In this document: piece by piece, positions 37,238 to 46,428 of the stretch
Numbering within the stretch: the first letter of the stretch is position 1
Layout: each line of letters starts with the position of its first letter
Source of the DNA: UBA1479 sp038109305
Lineage (GTDB): Bacteria; Pseudomonadota; Alphaproteobacteria; Rhodospirillales; Casp-alpha2
Assembly (NCBI GenBank): GCA_038109305.1
Contig: JAYNIR010000014.1
Coordinates: 1-64,000 of the forward strand
Length of the DNA: 64,000 bases
Reading direction: 5' to 3'
Made by a program: the position numbers and the translations under genes
The notes under the pieces: generated by a model
The model's input: only the letters and a program-made list of their open reading frames with translations
Database searches by the model: none
What the model was told of the DNA's origin: nothing

Positions 37238-37987
37238 TCAGATCACCTTCGCTTCGTTTTTCAGTTTGGCGACAAGCTCGGCCGCGCTTTCGACCTTCAC
37301 GCCGGCCTTGCGGGCGGCGGGTTCGGTCACTTTCAGCACCTGAATGCGCGGTGCCGCGTCGACCCCCAGGCCTTCCGGCGTCAGCTTGGCTATTTCTTTT
37401 TTCTTGGCCTTCATGATGTTGGGGAGCGACGCATACCGCGGTTCGTTCAACCGCAGGTCCGTGGTCACCACGGCCGGCAGTTTGATGTCCAGCGTTTCAA
37501 GCCCGCCGTCGACTTCGCGGGTGACCTTGGCCGAGCCGCTGCCGAGTTCGATCTTCGACGTGAACGTGCCTTGGGACCAGCCCAAAAGCGCCGCCAGCAT
37601 CTGGCCGACCTGGTTGTTGTCGCCGTCGATCGCCTGTTTGCCCAGGATCACCAGATCCGGATTTTCGCGGGCGACGATTTCCTTGTACATCTTGGCGATG
37701 GCGAGCGGCTCAAGCGCCGCGTCCGACACCACATGAATGCCCCGGTCGGCGCCCATCGCCAAGGCGGTGCGGATCGTTTCCTGCGCTTGATCGGGGCCCA
37801 TGGAGATGGCTACCAGTTCCGTCGCCGTGCCGGCTTCGCGAAGCCGTACACCCTCTTCGACAGCGATTTCGTCGAACGGGTTCATCGACATTTTCACGTT
37901 CTGGGTTTCAACCCCGGTCTGATCAGATTTGACCCGGACCTTTACATAGGCGTCGATCACGCGTTTGACGCCGACCAAAACTTTCAT
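37238..37987 (-). CDS. etfB: electron transfer flavoprotein beta subunit
   Basis: The 249-residue protein begins MKVLVGVKRVIDAYVKVRVK and has the AMP-binding and ETF signature regions NPFDEIAVEEGVRLREAG, LGKQAIDGDNNQVGQM and LPAVVTTDLRLNEPRYASLP. The pair etfB-etfA is tightly spaced and forms one operon. Confidence 0.96.
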   Translation of the reverse strand: MKVLVGVKRVIDAYVKVRVKSDQTGVETQNVKMSMNPFDEIAVEEGVRLREAGTATELVAISMGPDQAQETIRTALAMGADRGIHVVSDAALEPLAIAKMYKEIVARENPDLVILGKQAIDGDNNQVGQMLAALLGWSQGTFTSKIELGSGSAKVTREVDGGLETLDIKLPAVVTTDLRLNEPRYASLPNIMKAKKKEIAKLTPEGLGVDAAPRIQVLKVTEPAARKAGVKVESAAELVAKLKNEAKVI

Positions 37988-38189
37988 GGCGGACCCCTTG
38001 CGGCGGCCCCGGCGGAAAGCGGGGCGGAACCGTCTTTTGTTCAGAAATTGTGCAGTGCAAGAAAATTCCAGACGGTTTACCGGAATGGGCCGATGGCGTC
38101 AAGAAACCCGGGCGATTTTCAGCCCGGCCGGGCGGGCCCGTTACCGGCATGGCAGGGGCGTGCGCGAGTTTTGTTTTCCGGCTTAATTA

Positions 38190-38437
38190 ACAGTCTTTCA
38201 GGCGGCGGGATGAGTTTCTCTAACCAACTGAAATATTGAAATAATCTAGCGTTCGATAAAATTTTATCCAAATTCTATCAAAAATAACGCAAATAAAATA
38301 TATTGCAATTTTTTATTCTATACACACTTTTTATTTAAAAATAAATATTATCTTCACTTTTTATCTAATTACAGAAGGAAATCTGAAAGAGCGCTCGCGG
38401 AAACTTTACGGAGATATCATCGCCATGCCGAGAACGG
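38190..38437. other. very AT-rich intergenic region upstream of the histidine kinase
   Basis: About 200 bp (roughly 38200-38400) consist almost wholly of A and T runs, in contrast to the GC-rich surroundings. Several TATAAT-like words (for example TATACA near 38321) could serve as promoters. One DnaA-box-like TTATCCAAA is present near 38266, but no array. No gene is seen. Confidence 0.4.
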
Positions 38438-39397
38438 TTGACGAGCTTGGCGGACTTCCCTGAGGCGCCAGCGGCAACGGCCGCCCCGCGCCCAAGTTCG
38501 TGGGGTAAGGTGCTGATCTTGCCCATCTTGCCGATTCTTTGGGTGTTACGGGCCGTGAAGCGCCGCCGCAATCGGCGCTATGACAAGCTCAATTCGGAAA
38601 TCCTGGCGCTTAGGAGCGAGGTCAAAGGCCTTCGCCGGATCAACGGCGAATTGCTCAAGCTCAAGGAAAACGCGGAAATCAACGATCATCGCAAGACCCA
38701 GTTCTTGGCCCGCATTACCCACGAACTGCGCACGCCGCTGACCGCCGTGGTCGGCCTCGCCGATATGGTGCAGCAGGAACCCTACGGCGAACTCGGCAAT
38801 CCCAAGTACGCCGAATACATCGCCGAAATCCGGCGCACGTCATCGCACATGCTGGACGTGTTCAACGATCTGTTAGACCTCGCTAAAATCGAATCCGGCC
38901 AACTGGAAATGAACGAAGCGTGGATGACGCTGCCCATGCTGCTGGACGATTGCCGTTGTTGGGTCTAGACCGAAGCCGATAACGCCGGCCTCGCGCTGAA
39001 GGTGCGGTCGTCGGACCATCTGCCGGCGCTTTATTGCGACGCCGGCCGGGTCCGTCAGCTTTTGACGAATCCCCTCGGTAACGCGATCAAGTTCACGCCC
39101 AAGCGCGGCACCAGCACGCTGGAGGCCGAAGGCGGCGGCATGGGCGGCATCGTCATCAGCTTCAGCGACAAGGGCCTGGGCATCCCCAAGGAAGAACTGG
39201 ACGGTCTGTTCGAGCCCTATTCCCGGATCAAGGTGCATGGCGTCGCCCGCACCCGCCAGGGCTCCGGCCTGGGCCTGTCGCTGGTCCGCATCCTGGCCGA
39301 TCAGCATCAGGCGTCGCTTGAGGTTGAAAGCGTTGAAAACCATGGCACCAAGGTGTCCGTGCGGTTACCGCCGACCTGGGTAAAACGCATCGTCTGA
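38438..39397 (+). pseudogene. sensor histidine kinase with an in-frame TAG
   Basis: One frame of 320 codons from TTG 38438 encodes a membrane-near helix (VLILPILPILWVLRAV), a coiled coil, the HisKA box FLARITHELRTPLTAVVGLA and the ATPase domain (N box LLTNPLGNAIKFTP, G1 DKGLGIP, G2 GSGLGLSLV). A TAG at 38966-38968 falls between the two domains, after LLDDCRCWV and before TEADNAGLALKV. The frame is otherwise intact. Truncation there would leave a kinase without its catalytic domain. No response regulator gene is adjacent. Confidence 0.78.
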
Positions 39398-39500
39398 CAC
39401 TCATCCGTCAGGCCGCGCCCGCCCCCGATGCGGTGGGGCTTGGCGCATTCCGCCCATTCGTGGCATTTAAGAAGCCCGAATTCGGAAGGCGTTGCCACCC

Positions 39501-41347
39501 GTGAGCACCCTGCAGGAAGCATTTCAGGTCCATCAGTCGGGCGACCTTAAGGAAGCTGTCGCACGATACCGCGCGTTTCTGGGCGCCAACCCGGATCATG
39601 CGGAGGCCCGCCACCTTTTAGGCATCGCCCTGATGCAGAGCGAAACCCCCGCCGAGGCCATCCCGGAGCTTGAGGCCGCCGTGCGGCTCCGCCCCGACAA
39701 TCCGGATTGCCGCAACAACCTCGGGCTTGCCCAGTTCTATTCGGACTTGTTCCAGGATGCGCGGGCGAGCTTCGAGCGCGCGTTGGCACTCAACTCCGGG
39801 TCCGCCGACGCGCTGTCCAACCTGGGGATGACGCTGCACAAGCTGGATGACCTGCCGGGTGCGCTGGCGCGGTTCGCCGCGTCGCTCGCCATCGATCCGG
39901 ACAATTGGGAAACCCACCATAACCACGCAGGCGCGCTGCAGGCGGCCGGGCAGTTAGATGCCGCAGCGGCGGCTTTTCAGTGGGCGATCGAACTCAGCGG
40001 CGGCAATGCCGAAAGCTGTGCGTCCCTGGGCGCTGTCAGGATTGAGCTGGGTGACGCCGATGGTGCCTTCGATGCGTTCTGGCAGGCAGTCAAGATCGAT
40101 CCGCTGATGTGGCGCGCGCACGAAGGGTTCCGAAATTTCAAATGGGCCGCCGACCAAAAGGATGAAATGTACGACACGCTTGCCTGGGCGGCAGATACCT
40201 ACCCCGATCATCCGCAAACCCATATTCAATATGCAACGGCGCTGGTTGAGGACCGGGCGTTCCGGCGGGCCGAACCGGTCGCCCGGCGGGCGGTTGAAAC
40301 GGGGCCTGATCTGCCCGATGGCCACGCGGTGCTGGGCCGGGCGCTCGCTGGGCTGGATAAGTTTGATGACGCGATCCGGGCGTTTGAGGCCGCGGTCGGC
40401 CCCGACGCCGGGTGGGAAGTTTTTGAGGCCTTCGGCGAATGCCTGATCCGCGCCGGACAGAGCGCCCGTGCGGCGGAGGTGTTGGGCCGTGCTCACGACA
40501 TCAACCCAAGGCGCAGCGAAGCGCTCGGCTTTTTGACCATCGCCATGACCGAAGCGGGCGATGACCGGGTTGACGATTTCGTCGACTACGACAACGACGT
40601 GACCGCCCGCGTGATCGCCGTGCCCGAGGGCTATGCGGACATCGACGATTTCAATGACCAACTGCATGCCGAACTGGCGGCCCGCCACACGGCCCGGCCG
40701 GAACCCATCGGCCAGACCATGCGGGGCGGCACGCAAATCCCCGGAAACCAGTTTGCCAACCCGACGGGCGCTGTGCTGGCGCTAAAAAACACGGTCGTCG
40801 ACGAAATCGCGAAATACGCGCGGTCGCTCACGCCCGATCCGGCGCATCCGTTCCGCCGGTTCATCAATCCGGATGTGCGGTTTACCGGCGCCTGGTCGAC
40901 GATCCTTTACGGCGCCGGATACGACGCCAGCCACATCCATAACGAAGGATGGATATCCGGCGTCTATTACATCAAGGTCCCGGACCTGCCCGAAGACGTT
41001 TGGGAANNNNNNNNNNNNNNNNNNNNNNNNNNNNNNNNNNNNNNNNNNNNNNNNNNNNNNNNNNNNNNNNNNNNNNNNNNNNNNNNNNNNNNNNNNNNNN
41101 NNNNNNGATATCCGGCGTCTATTACATCAAGGTCCCGGACCTGCCCGAAGACGTTTGGGAATCGGGCGAGGGCTGCATCCAGTTCGGCCGCCCGCCGGAC
41201 GCCTACGTCAGCGCCCGCAACCGGAGCCACCGCCTGATCCGGCCCGTGCCGGGGACGTTGGTGCTGTTCCCGTCCTATGTCTGGCACGGGGTGCAGCCTT
41301 TCACGCAGGAAGGGCTCCGCCACGCCATCGCCTTCGACGCAATCTAG
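39501..41347 (+). CDS. TPR-repeat protein with C-terminal putative 2OG-Fe(II) oxygenase domain, split by a scaffold gap
   Basis: TPR units fill residues 1-360 (for example HAEARHLLGIALMQSETPAE and ADALSNLGMTLHKLDD). The oxygenase domain has ASHIHNEGWISGVYYIKVPD, then ESGEGCIQFGRPPD, LVLFPSYVWHGVQPF and RHAIAFD. A 100-N gap (41007-41106) with 55 bp repeated on each side interrupts it. Removing one 55-bp copy and the gap (155 bp) restores a single frame, so the real gene is about 1.69 kb and 563 residues from the GTG at 39501 (TTG 39492 is an alternative start). It is a paralogue of 19631-21322. Confidence 0.85.
40952..41161. repeat. 55-bp identical flanks around the scaffold gap
   Basis: 40952-41006 and 41107-41161 are identical, starting GATATCCGGCGT and ending GTTTGGGAA. 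Both encode the same ISGVYYIKVPDLPEDVWE peptide in the same gene. They are the unmerged overlap of two contigs, not a biological duplication. Confidence 0.93.
41007..41106. other. assembly gap of 100 N
   Basis: Exactly 100 undetermined bases, the conventional placeholder for a gap of unknown size. The identical 55-bp flanks suggest the true gap is negative, that is, the contigs overlap. Confidence 0.98.
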
Positions 41348-41357
41348 GTTTCAGGCG

Positions 41358-41495
41358 ATGGCGATCCCGATCTCCAAATATTTGTACGGCACGGCCTGGA
41401 AAGAGGAGCGGACGGAAAGTCTGACCACGCTGGCCATCGAACAGGGTTTTCGCGGCGTCGATACGGCCAATCAGCGCACAAATTATTATGAGGCC
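41358..41495 (+). pseudogene. aldo/keto reductase N-terminal fragment
   Basis: From the ATG at 41358 the frame reads PISKYLYGTAWKEERTESL, then IEQGFRGVDTANQRTNYYEA, which is the start of an aldo/keto reductase (catalytic Asp in GVDTA and Tyr in NYYEA). After about 46 residues similarity ends abruptly and nothing of the remaining barrel is found, so most of the gene has been deleted. Confidence 0.7.
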
Positions 41496-41548
41496 GCCGA
41501 CCCCGCCATACCCCTGCGCCTTGAGAGTTTCCGAACTTTAAAAATAAA

Positions 41549-41608
41549 ATCCGGGGCCGCCGCCCGGACCGTAGGGGGAGTAAACGGTCTGTTTGGCTGG
41601 CCCCGGAT
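41549..41608. repeat. 60-nt two-tier inverted repeat (hairpin)
   Basis: ATCCGGGGCC (41549-41558) and GGCCCCGGAT (41599-41608) are a perfect 10-bp inverted repeat. A second pair, GACCGT and ACGGTC, nests inside with an A/G-rich loop. No T-run follows. A structured RNA is possible. Confidence 0.55.
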
Positions 41609-41694
41609 GGAGTGTGCCCATGGGAAGGGCGGGGGGTCGGAGGAAACGAAACTCTAGTCAGTGCCGGCCGAGCCGGCGAAAGTCGGTGTGCGCT

Positions 41695-41844
41695 TTAGCC
41701 TTTGAACAGGCGGCTGACGGTCTTGCGGAAGGTCTTCACTTCGCGGTCCCAGGCCTGATGACGCAGCACCGCCATTTCATCATGGGTCGGCAGGGCGCCC
41801 GAGGGCAGGGGGGCGGAATATCCTATGTCGCGGTTGTAGGCCAT
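41695..41844 (-). CDS. small protein of unknown function (49 residues)
   Basis: The ATG at 41844 is preceded by a strong AAGGAG site 6-7 nt upstream, which supports translation. The sequence MAYNRDIGYSAPLPSGALPT then HDEMAVLRHQAWDREVKTFR ends SRLFKG. The first half is flexible and the second is a basic amphipathic helix. No family is recognised. It is divergent from the LysR-type regulator gene. Confidence 0.68.
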   Translation of the reverse strand: MAYNRDIGYSAPLPSGALPTHDEMAVLRHQAWDREVKTFRKTVSRLFKG

Positions 41845-42062
41845 TTTAATTCTCCTTGATTCTTGAAGGGCGTCCCGGCGAATTCCTGGAGACTTATCGG
41901 GGTGGGCACCTTCGTCAAATTGTGGCGTTGAAACTCTAAAACCAGTTGTTTTTTGGGTTTTCCGTTCCGTTGTTGGGAGGAAATTAAAAAAATTTCCAGT
42001 TTGCCGCAAACGACGATTTCTCATGGTTGTTTTTAGAAAAAGTATAACCTAACAATACCGCC

Positions 42063-43067
42063 ATGAGACCCCTGCCGCCGCTTAACGCGCTTCGTGCGTT
42101 CGAGGCCGCCGCCCGCCATCTGTCGATGTCCCGGGCCGCGGACGAACTGCATGTGACACCTGCCGCCGTCAGCCACCAGGTCAAAGGGCTGGAGGAATAT
42201 TTGGGCGTGCAGCTTTTCCGGCGGTGTCAGCGCGGCCTGGCGCTGACCGACGCCGGGGAAACGTATCTGCCCGGCCTGCGCGAAGGGTTCGAAAAACTAC
42301 AGGCAGCGACGGACGCCCTGTTCCAGTCGGAAACTGGCGGGCCGCTGACCGTATCAGTCACGCCGACTTTCGCCGCGAAGTGGCTGGTCCACCGGCTGGA
42401 AAATTTCACCCGCCTGCATCCTGAAATTCAGGTCATGTTGGCGGCGGCGGTGCTTCGCGTCCGGTTTGACCCGGAGGAAGGTGACATCGCCGTGCGTTAT
42501 GGTCCAGGCAACTATCCCGGATGCCGGGTCGAAAAACTGTTTCAGGAAGAAGTTTATGCTGTCTGCGCGCCGTCGCTGATGCAAAGTAAAAATCCGATCC
42601 GTAAACCCAAGGATTTGTTGAAACACACGTTGTTGCATCCGGTGCAGCATGAAATTGACGAAAGCTTCCCGACTTGGGAGGTATGGCTCCGCGCCCACGG
42701 CGTTGAATGCGACAAGGCGCTCGGCGGGCCGGTGATTTCGCCGCACTGGATGCTGGTCGAAGCCGCCGCCCAGGGCCAGGGCGTGGCGCTGGTCAAATCC
42801 ACCGTCGCCGAACGGGATCTGGAGAGCGGCCGGCTGATCCGGCCGTTTGCGGAAATCTACCCGGTCGCCCATGCCTATTGGCTGGTCATGCCCGAAGACA
42901 GCGCCGAGAAACCGAAGGTCCGAGCATTCCGCGACTGGATCATTTACGAGGCCAAGGCGCACGCCAAACACCATGCGCAATTGGAAGCCCGGCAGATCGC
43001 CGAATGGGCCGCGCAGCAGAAAAAAAGCGGCCGTAAAAAGAACCAAAAGAGAGCGGTAACCGCATGA
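42063..43067 (+). CDS. LysR-family transcriptional regulator, GcvA-like
   Basis: The winged helix-turn-helix lies at residues 6-65 (PLNALRAFEAAARHLSMSRA and VTPAAVSHQVKGLEEYLG). The effector-binding domain begins near 92 (PLTVSVTPTFAAKWLVHRL) with CAPSLMQ and PHWMLVEAAAQGQGVALVKS, as in GcvA/AmpR-type members. An unusual Lys/Arg-rich tail (KKSGRKKNQKRA) follows. The stop overlaps the next gene in ATGA. It may control the VOC and dehydrogenase genes downstream, or the divergent small gene. Confidence 0.88.
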   Translation: MRPLPPLNALRAFEAAARHLSMSRAADELHVTPAAVSHQVKGLEEYLGVQLFRRCQRGLALTDAGETYLPGLREGFEKLQAATDALFQSETGGPLTVSVTPTFAAKWLVHRLENFTRLHPEIQVMLAAAVLRVRFDPEEGDIAVRYGPGNYPGCRVEKLFQEEVYAVCAPSLMQSKNPIRKPKDLLKHTLLHPVQHEIDESFPTWEVWLRAHGVECDKALGGPVISPHWMLVEAAAQGQGVALVKSTVAERDLESGRLIRPFAEIYPVAHAYWLVMPEDSAEKPKVRAFRDWIIYEAKAHAKHHAQLEARQIAEWAAQQKKSGRKKNQKRAVTA

Positions 43068-43477
43068 GCAACAGGGTCAGCCGCATCGACCGCGTGGTTA
43101 TTAGATCGGCGAACGTGCCGGCGATGATCGCCTTTTATTGCGATGTGCTGGGCTGTGCGAAGGAACGCGAGGTCGAAGGCCTCGGTCTGGTGCAGCTCCG
43201 CACCGGCGCATCGCTGATCGACATCGTCGACGCGGTGGGCGAGCTGGGCTGCATGGGCGGTCCGCCGCCCGGAGAGGACGCCCGCAACATGGATCATTTC
43301 TGCATGCGGGTGGATTCGTGGGACGAAGGCGCCATCCGCGCGCATCTGCTGGTCAATGACGTCGATGCCGGGCCGACAAAAAAACGCTACGGCGCCGAAG
43401 GGGCCGGACCATCGATCTACCTTAGCGATCCCGACGGTAATGCGGTCGGTCTCAAGGGCCCGTCGGACAAAGAATGA
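43064..43477 (+). CDS. VOC-family (glyoxalase/bleomycin-resistance-like) protein
   Basis: The 137-residue protein has the paired beta-alpha-beta units of vicinal-oxygen-chelate proteins: RIDRVVIRSANVPAMIAFYC with DVLGC at the front and PSIYLSDPDGNAVGLKGP at the end; MDHFCMRVDS is a candidate metal strand. Substrate unknown. It starts inside the stop of the regulator gene (ATGA), so the two are coupled. Confidence 0.82.
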   Translation: MSNRVSRIDRVVIRSANVPAMIAFYCDVLGCAKEREVEGLGLVQLRTGASLIDIVDAVGELGCMGGPPPGEDARNMDHFCMRVDSWDEGAIRAHLLVNDVDAGPTKKRYGAEGAGPSIYLSDPDGNAVGLKGPSDKE

Positions 43478-43523
43478 GTTTTCATCGAAAGGGGGATTTC
43501 CGAACAGGGAGGACAAACACCCC

Positions 43524-44501
43524 ATGAAGATCACGATCCTGGATGATTATTTCGATACCATTCGCACGCTCGACTGTTTCAAAAAGCTCGACGGCCACGA
43601 CGTCACGGTCTGGAACGATCACGTGCAGGACACGGATGAACTAGCGAAACGGCTGAAGGATACGGAAGCCCTGGTGCTGATCCGCGAACGCACGAAAATC
43701 CGCACGCCGCTTCTGCAAAAGCTCAATAAGCTGGAACTCATCAGCCAGCGGAGCGTCTACCCCCACATCAATGTGGAAACCTGCACCGAACGCGGCGTGC
43801 TGCTATGTTCAAGCCAGCACCCCGGCATGCCCAGCTACGCCACGGCGGAACTGACCTGGGGCCTGATCCTCGCGGCCATGCGCCAAATCCCCGAACAGAT
43901 GCAAAGCCTCAAAGCCGGCAACTGGCAGATGGGCCTGGGCCGCACGCTGCGCGGCAAGACGCTGGGTATTTACGGATACGGCCGCATTTCCCGCGCCGTC
44001 GCCGACACGGCCAAGACCTTTGGCATGCGCATCCTCGTTTGGGCGCGGGAGGAAAGCCGCAAGGCCGCCGCCGCCGAGGGGTACGACGTCGCCGCAAGCA
44101 AGGAGGCGTTTTTCCGGGATGCCGACGTGCTGACCCTTCATGTGCGGCTTAAGGACGCGACGAAAAACATCGTGACGGCGGAAGACCTGGCGCTCATGAA
44201 GCCGACGGCGTTACTCGTCAACACGTCCCGCTCGGGCCTGATCGTCAAGGGTGCGTTGGCGGCGGCGCTCAAGGCCGGGCGGCCCGGCATGGCGGCGGTC
44301 GACGTTTACGATGACGAGCCGGTGAAAAAAGGGACGGAGCCGTTACTAGACCTGCCCAATGCCTACTGCACGCCGCACATCGGCTATGTTACGACGGACG
44401 AATATGAGGTTCACTTCCGCGACATCTTCGATCAAATTCTCGCTTATATCGACGGCAACCCCGTCAGCATGATCAACCCAGAAGCCCTCAAGAACAGATA
44501 A
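43524..44501 (+). CDS. D-2-hydroxyacid dehydrogenase family protein
   Basis: The start is the ATG at 43524 after AGGGAGG, giving 325 residues. The Rossmann motif is LGIYGYGRISRAVADTAK, in which the usual third glycine of GxGxxG is replaced (GYGRIS). The catalytic Arg is in NTSRSGLIVKGAL, the acid Glu probably in DVYDDEPV and the His in YCTPHIGYVT. LVLIRERTKI and SQRSVYPHINVETCTERG are typical of a 3-phosphoglycerate-dehydrogenase-like branch. Substrate unknown. It is 17 bp upstream of another dehydrogenase of the same superfamily. Confidence 0.83.
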   Translation: MKITILDDYFDTIRTLDCFKKLDGHDVTVWNDHVQDTDELAKRLKDTEALVLIRERTKIRTPLLQKLNKLELISQRSVYPHINVETCTERGVLLCSSQHPGMPSYATAELTWGLILAAMRQIPEQMQSLKAGNWQMGLGRTLRGKTLGIYGYGRISRAVADTAKTFGMRILVWAREESRKAAAAEGYDVAASKEAFFRDADVLTLHVRLKDATKNIVTAEDLALMKPTALLVNTSRSGLIVKGALAAALKAGRPGMAAVDVYDDEPVKKGTEPLLDLPNAYCTPHIGYVTTDEYEVHFRDIFDQILAYIDGNPVSMINPEALKNR

Positions 44502-44518
44502 GCAGAACCGCGGATCCC

Positions 44519-45457
44519 ATGAAAAACATCGTCTTGTTCAAACACCCGGCGCCGGCCTTCCGGGCGGAGCTGCAATCCGGCTTCGACCTGGTGGATTTCG
44601 ACCTCAAGCTTGGTGATAAAAACGACCCCCGGTGCGCCGAGGGCCGCGTCTTGATGACATCAGGCTCCTACGGCGCCTTTGCCGATGAAATCGCGGCGCT
44701 TCCATCGCTCGGCCTCATCTGCTGCGTCGGCACGGGGTACGACCGGGTCGATCTGGACGCCGCCAAGGCCCGGTGGATCAAGGTCTGCCATGCCGCCGGG
44801 ACCAACGCGGAATCGGTCGCCGATCACGCCTTCGCCCTGTTGCTGGCGGCGGTCCGCGACATCGTCAACTTCGACGCGGTGGCGCGGTCGGGCGCATGGC
44901 GGGGGCCCGAGGAAACGCGCCCGACGATCACCGGCCGGCCCATCGGCATTATCGGCATGGGCGGCATCGGAAAGGGCATCGCACGGCGCGCGGCGGCGTC
45001 GGAAATGCCGGTCTACTACACCGCCCGTTCGGCCAAGTCCGACCTGCCCTATACCTTCGTCGCCGATGTGAAGGACCTTGCGGAACATGTGGATTTCCTG
45101 GTGGTCTCCGCCCCCGGTGGTGCTGAAACGCAGCACATGATCAACGCCAATGTTCTGGCCGCGCTGGGCAAGGACGGATACCTGGTCAACATCGGCCGGG
45201 GCTCCATCGTCGATACCGCCGCGTTGGTCCATGCGCTTAAGTCTGGGGTTATCCGGGGTGCCGGGATTGACGTGTATGAGGACGAGCCCGACATCCCCGA
45301 CGACCTGATCGCGCTCAAGAACGTCGTGCTGACGCCGCATGTGGGCGGCATGGTCGACGGCATCCACGCCAAAAGCGCGGTCCTGATCCGGAAAAACATC
45401 GAGGCGTTCTTTGCCGGCGAACCGCTGGTCACGCCGATCCCGGAGATGGCGGAGTGA
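44519..45457 (+). CDS. NAD(P)-dependent 2-hydroxyacid dehydrogenase
   Basis: The 312-residue protein resembles glyoxylate/hydroxypyruvate reductases. The dinucleotide motif is IGIIGMGGIGKGIARRAA, the Arg is in NIGRGSIVDT, the Glu in DVYEDEPDIP and the His in LTPHVGGMV. It is the third such enzyme in the window and is probably co-transcribed with 43524-44501. An IS3 remnant begins directly after its stop. Confidence 0.86.
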   Translation: MKNIVLFKHPAPAFRAELQSGFDLVDFDLKLGDKNDPRCAEGRVLMTSGSYGAFADEIAALPSLGLICCVGTGYDRVDLDAAKARWIKVCHAAGTNAESVADHAFALLLAAVRDIVNFDAVARSGAWRGPEETRPTITGRPIGIIGMGGIGKGIARRAAASEMPVYYTARSAKSDLPYTFVADVKDLAEHVDFLVVSAPGGAETQHMINANVLAALGKDGYLVNIGRGSIVDTAALVHALKSGVIRGAGIDVYEDEPDIPDDLIALKNVVLTPHVGGMVDGIHAKSAVLIRKNIEAFFAGEPLVTPIPEMAE

Positions 45458-45776
45458 TGGCCGTTCGATTGCTCTTGCCCGCTTCCAGGAACTCTCTCGA
45501 CCAACTGTAATACACGCTCTCAGCGATGCCTTCCCGGCGGCATAGGGCAGAGATACTTTCCTCGCCCCGCAGCCCTTCAAGGACAATGCGGATCTTCTCT
45601 TCCGACGAATACTACTTGCGCGTCTTACGCCGGATATCACGGACAGCCTGATCGGCTGGGGCTTTCTTGCTCATGGATTTCTGTCTCATCTTTGTTCCCT
45701 TCGGTCACTACGATGAGCCAGAAATCCTCCGATATGCAAATACCTCAATATGTCCCAAAGGTGCTAAGGTTAGACA
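45458..45776 (-). mobile_element. IS3-family insertion sequence remnant (orfA with in-frame TAG)
   Basis: On the minus strand the frame from the ATG at 45689 reads MRQKSMSKKAPADQAVRDIR then RKTRK, TAG, YSSEEKIRIVLEGLRGEES and SVYYSWSREFLEAGK, the helix-turn-helix part of an IS3-type OrfA. Relatives read K(Q/H)YSAEEK here, so TAG probably replaces CAG. The frame ends abruptly at the dehydrogenase stop and orfB is absent. TGTCTAAC at 45776-45769 may be the element's left end. The copy is inactive. Confidence 0.72.
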
Positions 45777-46428
45777 CCCATCGACGGCAAATCATGGTTC
45801 AATACGGCGCTGCTGAGGTCATGCGTCAAGTAACTGGACGAGCCGACGGGCGTGCGGGTGTAGCCCGGCGGCAACCTCCCGGCCGCCCCCCAAAACCATC
45901 AACAGTCGGACCTTCAAATCCCATTGATAATCCTTAGGTCCTCAACTAACATTCCGTCGATTCCCATGGCGACGCCCGCCGACGCTTACAATCGAAAACT
46001 CATGACGGTTCATGCTAGCCGACACCGCCCCCGGGGCTCGCGAACGAGACGCGGGTTGGCTCCTTTGCCGTGCGCGGGCGCCTGGACCATCTTAAACGAC
46101 GACATCGCTTCCGGCAGGCGCCGGTCGCCCGCCGCCCGTCTTGCGGATCAAGCCAGGAACGCGGCGCGATCGCATTCGCCCAGTCCCTGCCGTCTCTCCG
46201 CCTGACGCATGACGATGTCCCGGAGCCGACTCATCATGGTTGAAGCCGTTATCGAACGCTTCGGGACTACAGCCAAAGAATTTTATTTCGCACTGTCTAC
46301 CTGCCGGGCGCCGATGCGCGCGCCTGCCGCCGGGTGTACGGCCGCTTTCGCCGTATCCTCCGACTTGCCGCCCGGAGACCGACCCTGACTTCCTGGCGAT
46401 TTTCCCCCTCAATCAACAAGGTGTTCAG
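45777..46428. other. intergenic region without supported genes
   Basis: This 650-bp stretch lies between the IS remnant and the spermidine-synthase-like gene. Its open frames are short and have arginine- and proline-rich, non-protein-like composition. I see no RNA gene or terminator. It may hold further decayed insertion-sequence material and the promoter of the next gene. Confidence 0.4.

Noticed and set aside
38200..38400. Replication origin in the AT-rich stretch
   Set aside because: Only one weak DnaA-box-like word is present, there is no box array, and no dnaA, dnaN, hemE or par gene is adjacent.
40952..41161. Biological tandem duplication inside the oxygenase domain
   Set aside because: The two copies are identical over exactly 55 bp around a 100-N gap, as expected for unmerged contig ends.
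45692..45937. 81-codon plus-strand frame downstream of the IS3 remnant
   Set aside because: It starts inside the insertion-sequence end and has low-complexity, arginine/proline-rich composition with no ribosome site.
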